Positions 60,600 through 64,000 of a stretch of DNA of 64,000 bases are shown here, piece after piece. Both the position numbers and the translations under genes were made by a program. Numbering within the stretch: position 1 is the first letter of the stretch; every line of letters begins with the position of its first letter. Under the pieces are notes generated by a model. The model worked only from the letters and a program-made list of their open reading frames with translations, did not search any database and was not told where the DNA came from. Location of the stretch: contig OZ246000.1 in NCBI GenBank assembly GCA_965230245.1, forward strand, positions 248,001 to 312,000. The letters are read 5' to 3'. This stretch comes from JAGNKE01 sp965230245. Lineage in GTDB: Bacteria > Pseudomonadota > Alphaproteobacteria > Micavibrionales > Micavibrionaceae.

Positions 60600-62023
60600 C
60601 AGCCCTCTTTCGTAATTTTCTCGATCCCGCCCATATATGGCTTGAGAACTTCGGGAACAAAAACCCCGCCATCGGACGGATCATGATAATTCTCGATCAC
60701 CGCAATCAACGCACGGCCAACCGCCACACCTGACCCGTTCAGGGTATGAACGAAACGTGTGTCCTTCGCACCCTTCGGACGGCAACGCGCATTCATACGC
60801 CGCGCCTGAAAATCTCCGCAATTCGAAACACTGGAAATCTCGCGGTAGGTTTCCTGCCCCGGCAGCCAGACCTCGATGTCATAAGTCTTTTGTGCGCCGA
60901 ACCCCGTATCACCGGAACACAAAACCACAGTACGGAACGGCAGCATCAACTTCTGCAAAACAGTTTCCGCACACTCCAACATGCGCTCATGTTCATTTTT
61001 GGACTCCTCGGGCGTCGTCACGCTCACCATCTCGACTTTATAGAACTGGTGCTGGCGCAACATCCCGCGCGTATCCTTGCCCGCAGCCCCCGCTTCGGAG
61101 CGGAAACACGGCGTAAACGCGGTATAGCGACGCGGCAAATACTCCTCATCGACAATCAACTCCGCAACAATATTCGTCAGCGGTACTTCTGCAGTGGGAA
61201 TAAGCCAATGAGATCCGCTCAATTCTTCTAATTTTTCATAATAAAATACCAGAAATTTTTCTTGGCTATCTTTATCAGAAGGAGACATAGCATTTCCCGC
61301 CGCCAGCATCTTTTGTACTGCAAACTCAATAGCTTTACTCTTATCTTCATCAGTAATCTTTACTGTACCAAAAGAGTCTTCCGCAAACTTCGGCAACTGT
61401 CCCGTCCCGTATAGCGCTTTATCCCGCACCAACAATGGCGGAGACACTTCCGTATATCCGTGTTCACCTGTATGCGTATCAAGGAAAAACTGCGCCAGCG
61501 CACGCTCTAATCTCGCAATACCCCCGCTTAGCAGCGTAAAGCGTGACCCTGACATTTTTGCCGCCGTCTCGAAATCAATCAGCCCGAGCTTTTCCCCGAT
61601 CTCGACATGATCCGGCCCGCTCGGCTTTTTAACCTCGCCCCATTTGCGAAGCTCGACATTCTCATCTTCACTTTCCCCGTCGGGCACATTGTCATCCATA
61701 ATATTCGGCAGGGAAGACAGCAGATTTTTAAGCTCCTCGGCCAACGCCCGCTCTCGCTCCTCAAGCTCGGCCATATCGCCCTTGATCTTGGCCACCGCAT
61801 CCATAATCTCTTGCGCATCGCCGCCCGACTTCTTGATCTCGCCGATTTTCTTGGACTTCTCGTTCCGCTCGGCCTGCAAATCCTGCAACTCCGTCTGCAC
61901 ACCGCGGCGTTTCCCGTCCAGCTCCAGCACAGCATCCACCTGCGACTTCCCGTCCAGCCCACGGCGCACCCAGCCGTCTTCAAAAATCTTCGGTTCTTTT
62001 CTGATGGCACGAATATCAAACAT
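60599..62023 (-). CDS. serS: Serine-tRNA ligase with an extra insertion
   Basis: Charges tRNA-Ser with serine. The N-terminal antiparallel coiled coil (about 25-105) binds the long variable arm of tRNA-Ser. Class II motifs follow: motif 2 with TPCFRSEAGAAGKDTRGMLR, CSGDTGFGAQKTYDIEVWLP, and motif 3 GSGVAVGRALIAVIENY. At 474 residues it is about 45 longer than usual. The extra part is residues 219-271 between KFAEDSF and LIPTAEVPLTN, where E. coli has about 15 residues. The insertion is AT-rich and helical. Start ATG at 62023. Confidence 0.94.
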   Translation of the reverse strand: MFDIRAIRKEPKIFEDGWVRRGLDGKSQVDAVLELDGKRRGVQTELQDLQAERNEKSKKIGEIKKSGGDAQEIMDAVAKIKGDMAELEERERALAEELKNLLSSLPNIMDDNVPDGESEDENVELRKWGEVKKPSGPDHVEIGEKLGLIDFETAAKMSGSRFTLLSGGIARLERALAQFFLDTHTGEHGYTEVSPPLLVRDKALYGTGQLPKFAEDSFGTVKITDEDKSKAIEFAVQKMLAAGNAMSPSDKDSQEKFLVFYYEKLEELSGSHWLIPTAEVPLTNIVAELIVDEEYLPRRYTAFTPCFRSEAGAAGKDTRGMLRQHQFYKVEMVSVTTPEESKNEHERMLECAETVLQKLMLPFRTVVLCSGDTGFGAQKTYDIEVWLPGQETYREISSVSNCGDFQARRMNARCRPKGAKDTRFVHTLNGSGVAVGRALIAVIENYHDPSDGGVFVPEVLKPYMGGIEKITKEG

Positions 62024-62124
62024 GTCTTACCCTTTTACTTTCACTCTCTTGTGTGTTTATCTTTGTGATAGACTTTTAAAGTAGTAGTCGCGCATTGCGT
62101 AAAAAACAACAGGGGTTTTGATCT

Positions 62125-63033
62125 TTGAGCCACACCGACACGCAAAAAAATCAAAAATCCTGTGTCCTCGAAGTGCCCGCAAACCCGCTTCCCGTCATTT
62201 TTGAATCCCCGCACAGCGGCCGTGACTACCCCGAAGATTTCAATTACGCCTGCAATTACAACGACCTTATCCGCATGGAAGACCGCTACGTGGAGGATTT
62301 ATTCTCCGCTGCCCCGTCAAAGGGCGCATCCCTGCTCTACGCCCTCTTCCCGCGCAGCTATGTCGACGTCAACCGCGCCATTGACGATATCGACCCGAAC
62401 CTGATTGACGGAAAATGGCTGCATGAGGAACACGGAAAAATAGCGCCCAGCGCACGCTCGGATGCCGGCATCGGTTTGATCCCCCGCCTGATCAAACCCG
62501 GAAAACCGATCTATAACCGCAACCTCAGTCCCGAGGAAATCAAAACGCGAATTGAAAACTGCTATCACCCCTATCACACACAATTACAACAATTCATCGA
62601 AGATGCACATTATCGTTTCGGCAAAGTCTGGCATGTCAGTTGCCATTCCATGCCCTCAGCCAGCGCGTTCCCGAAACGAAAACCCAGATTGGTTGGCTAC
62701 ACCGAACAAGCCTGTGATTTTGTCCTCGGTGACCGCGACGGCACGACCTGCGGCCGCGATTTCATCTACGCCATTCGTGACTTCCTTAAAAACAAGGGCT
62801 TCTATGTCACACTTAATGATCCCTACAAGGGCGTCGAACTTGTCAGAAAATATGCACAGCCCACGCGTGGCCGCCACTCTTTACAACTCGAAATAAACCG
62901 CGCGCTTTATATCGACGAACACATGGGCAACAAAAACCCGTCTTACGATGCGTTGAAAAATGAAATGACCGAACTGGTTGATCTTTGCACACAATACGCC
63001 CGTGATAACCTGACCGACCTCGCCGCAGATTAA
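62125..63033 (+). CDS. N-formylglutamate amidohydrolase family protein
   Basis: A zinc hydrolase related to HutG2, which releases glutamate from N-formylglutamate in histidine breakdown; many alphaproteobacterial members have no such context and unknown substrates. Blocks: PVIFESPHSGRDYP (metal site), SYVDVNRAIDDIDP, GLIPRLIKPGKPIYNR, YHPYHTQLQQFIED, VSCHSMPSAS and LQLEINRALY. The start is TTG at 62125, with GGGG about ten bases before it; the next Met would cut into the conserved core. No other hut genes are nearby. Confidence 0.85.
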   Translation: MSHTDTQKNQKSCVLEVPANPLPVIFESPHSGRDYPEDFNYACNYNDLIRMEDRYVEDLFSAAPSKGASLLYALFPRSYVDVNRAIDDIDPNLIDGKWLHEEHGKIAPSARSDAGIGLIPRLIKPGKPIYNRNLSPEEIKTRIENCYHPYHTQLQQFIEDAHYRFGKVWHVSCHSMPSASAFPKRKPRLVGYTEQACDFVLGDRDGTTCGRDFIYAIRDFLKNKGFYVTLNDPYKGVELVRKYAQPTRGRHSLQLEINRALYIDEHMGNKNPSYDALKNEMTELVDLCTQYARDNLTDLAAD

Positions 63034-63054
63034 AAACACTGAATAAAAAAGAAT

Positions 63055-63417
63055 TTAGATATTAAGCGCATCCAGATGAACGGTTCGATCATCCTTGATA
63101 GATGCCTCATCAAATCTGGAAATCTGCTCGGCGATATAAGTTGCTCGCGCATGACGTGTCGAGTGAAAATAATCATCTTCCCGCGCTTTCGCGATATCCG
63201 TTTCAACCGTCAACACGCCTTTATCCTGCAAACGTTCAAGGCTCTCACGCGCCTCAACCACTTTTTCAAGAGTCAACTCGCTCTGTGGTGAAACAAAGGT
63301 GTAACTATCCTCAAGATCGCCTTCGCCCGCAATACCGTCTTCCAGCCGTTCAAAATCCTCAATCAGAGAGCGCACCGAAAAGGAAAACGTTGTCACATCT
63401 TCTTGATCTAATGGCAT
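63055..63417 (-). CDS. Hypothetical protein, 120 residues
   Basis: Unrecognised, soluble, acidic, with one predicted helical section in the middle (LEKVVEARESLERLQDKGVL) and no signal or membrane segment. It ends 22 bases before the end of the convergent amidohydrolase gene and lies downstream of lipB on the same strand: the lipB stop is at 63424 and this gene starts at 63417, so it is likely co-transcribed with lipB. No function can be proposed. Confidence 0.6.
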   Translation of the reverse strand: MPLDQEDVTTFSFSVRSLIEDFERLEDGIAGEGDLEDSYTFVSPQSELTLEKVVEARESLERLQDKGVLTVETDIAKAREDDYFHSTRHARATYIAEQISRFDEASIKDDRTVHLDALNI

Positions 63418-63423
63418 GGAACC

Positions 63424-64000
63424 CTATTGCGTTTGTGTTTCAAAAACATTCGACCATTCTTCCCGAAAAGCCTCATCGAACGCTATCTTATCATATTTGA
63501 TGCCCAAAGCCGAAAGTGACGTCACACCGTGTTCGGAAATGCCGCACGGTACGATCCCTGTAAAATGCGAAAGATCAGGATCAAGGTTCACGGCAACACC
63601 GTGATACGTCACCCATTTGCGCACACGAACGCCGATGGCCGCAATTTTAGATTCTTCACCCGCACGCCCGCCGTACGGCTCCATATCGACCCAGATACCA
63701 ACGCGCCCCTCGCGCCGCTCGCCTTTCACATCAAACCGCGCCAGCGTTCGGATAATCCATTCTTCCAGATTACAGACATATTGCCGCAAATCAGGTCCTC
63801 GCTTGCGCAAGTCAAGCATCACATACCCGATACGCTGCCCCGGCCCGTGATAAGTATATTCACCGCCGCGACCTGTCTTGTAAACGGGAAATCGAGCATC
63901 TAGCAAATCATCATCTTTCGCACTCGTACCCGCCGTGTATAAGGGCGGATGCTCCAGAAGCCACATCATCTCGGATGCATTGCCATCACGAATTTCAGCG
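63424..64000 (-). CDS. lipB: Octanoyl-[acyl carrier protein]:protein transferase, C-terminal part
   Basis: Moves octanoate from acyl carrier protein to the lipoyl domains of 2-oxoacid dehydrogenases and the glycine cleavage system, the first step of lipoate assembly. The gene continues past the right edge; about 192 residues are visible. Signatures: WLLEHPPLYTAGTSA, RGGEYTYHGPGQRIGYVMLD, catalytic Lys in SKIAAIGVRVRKWVTYHG, and the nucleophile Cys in FTGIVPCGISEHGVTSL. Its start and promoter are outside the window. Confidence 0.94.
   Translation of the reverse strand, partial: AEIRDGNASEMMWLLEHPPLYTAGTSAKDDDLLDARFPVYKTGRGGEYTYHGPGQRIGYVMLDLRKRGPDLRQYVCNLEEWIIRTLARFDVKGERREGRVGIWVDMEPYGGRAGEESKIAAIGVRVRKWVTYHGVAVNLDPDLSHFTGIVPCGISEHGVTSLSALGIKYDKIAFDEAFREEWSNVFETQTQ

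Noticed and set aside
62125..63033. Part of a histidine-degradation (hut) cluster
   Set aside because: No hutH, hutU, hutI or hutC in the window; family membership alone does not show the pathway.
1..64000. CRISPR array, prophage structural genes or insertion-sequence ends
   Set aside because: No regularly spaced repeats, capsid, tail or transposase genes were seen; the only mobile-element traces are the recombinase remnant and the tRNA-adjacent scars.

Overview
The window is chromosomal DNA of a Gram-negative alphaproteobacterium, probably near the Rhodospirillales/Micavibrio-type lineages. The evidence is gene order and family choice: dnaG-rpoD, yqeY, carA-carB-greA; yajC-secD-secF followed by an Mth938-like gene; serS next to pcm and an nlpD-like gene; a DUF3126 gene; a class II DAHP synthase; type II glutamine synthetase; and lipid A genes (waaA, lpxK, an lpxL-like gene). 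No genus can be assigned from sequence alone. There is no CRISPR array, rRNA operon or intact transposon.

Layout. 1-3130: the N-terminal part of a GspE/PilB-type ATPase, glutamine synthetase and a small protein. 3300-5290: an AT-rich scar next to tRNA-Arg(ACG), with a broken RND efflux gene, a broken dual-OB gene, an intact DUF488 gene and two small membrane/secreted proteins. 5445-9501: four proteins of unknown role, ending in a subtilisin-fold protein that lacks the catalytic Asp. 9502-18151: envelope functions, namely a tyrosine phosphatase, the ornithine-lipid pair olsB-olsA, a secreted protein followed by two paralogous Cys-rich secreted proteins, and the waaA-lpxK-acyltransferase operon. 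18173-30407: a class I-like cyclic nucleotide phosphodiesterase, aroG (class II), nadE, gltX, trmJ, rpsD, two tandem membrane acyltransferases, an FMN reductase, carbonic anhydrase and a MAPEG protein.

30870-35900: a second AT-rich segment ending at tRNA-Ile(CAT). It encodes a LOV-domain (blue-light) histidine kinase, a single-domain response regulator and a chemoreceptor with a degenerate PilZ-like tail, followed by a large serine recombinase whose catalytic domain has been deleted. It reads as a decayed integrated element whose cargo was kept. 36057-48278: patatin-like lipase, the rpoD/dnaG macromolecular-synthesis genes, an unlisted 39-residue peptide gene with its own ribosome site and terminator, yqeY, carAB and greA. 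48410-55681: a squalene-synthase-like complex I assembly factor homologue, sodB, a 709-residue unknown acidic protein, an Mth938 (NDUFAF3-like) protein and the SecDF-YajC translocase genes. 55815-64000: a triple-DUF3592 membrane protein and its neighbour, a LysM/M23 (NlpD-like) protein, pcm, an unknown gene where surE is usually found, serS with an unusual insertion, an N-formylglutamate amidohydrolase-family protein, a hypothetical and the start-less lipB.

The most interesting items are the LOV-kinase/regulator/chemoreceptor island, the subtilase-like pseudo-enzyme with an internal 80-residue duplication, the paired Cys-rich secreted proteins, the gene that occupies the surE slot with overlapping stops and starts on both sides, and the 39-residue amphipathic peptide. 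Coordinates of starts were adjusted by hand where a ribosome site or family length favoured a downstream codon.
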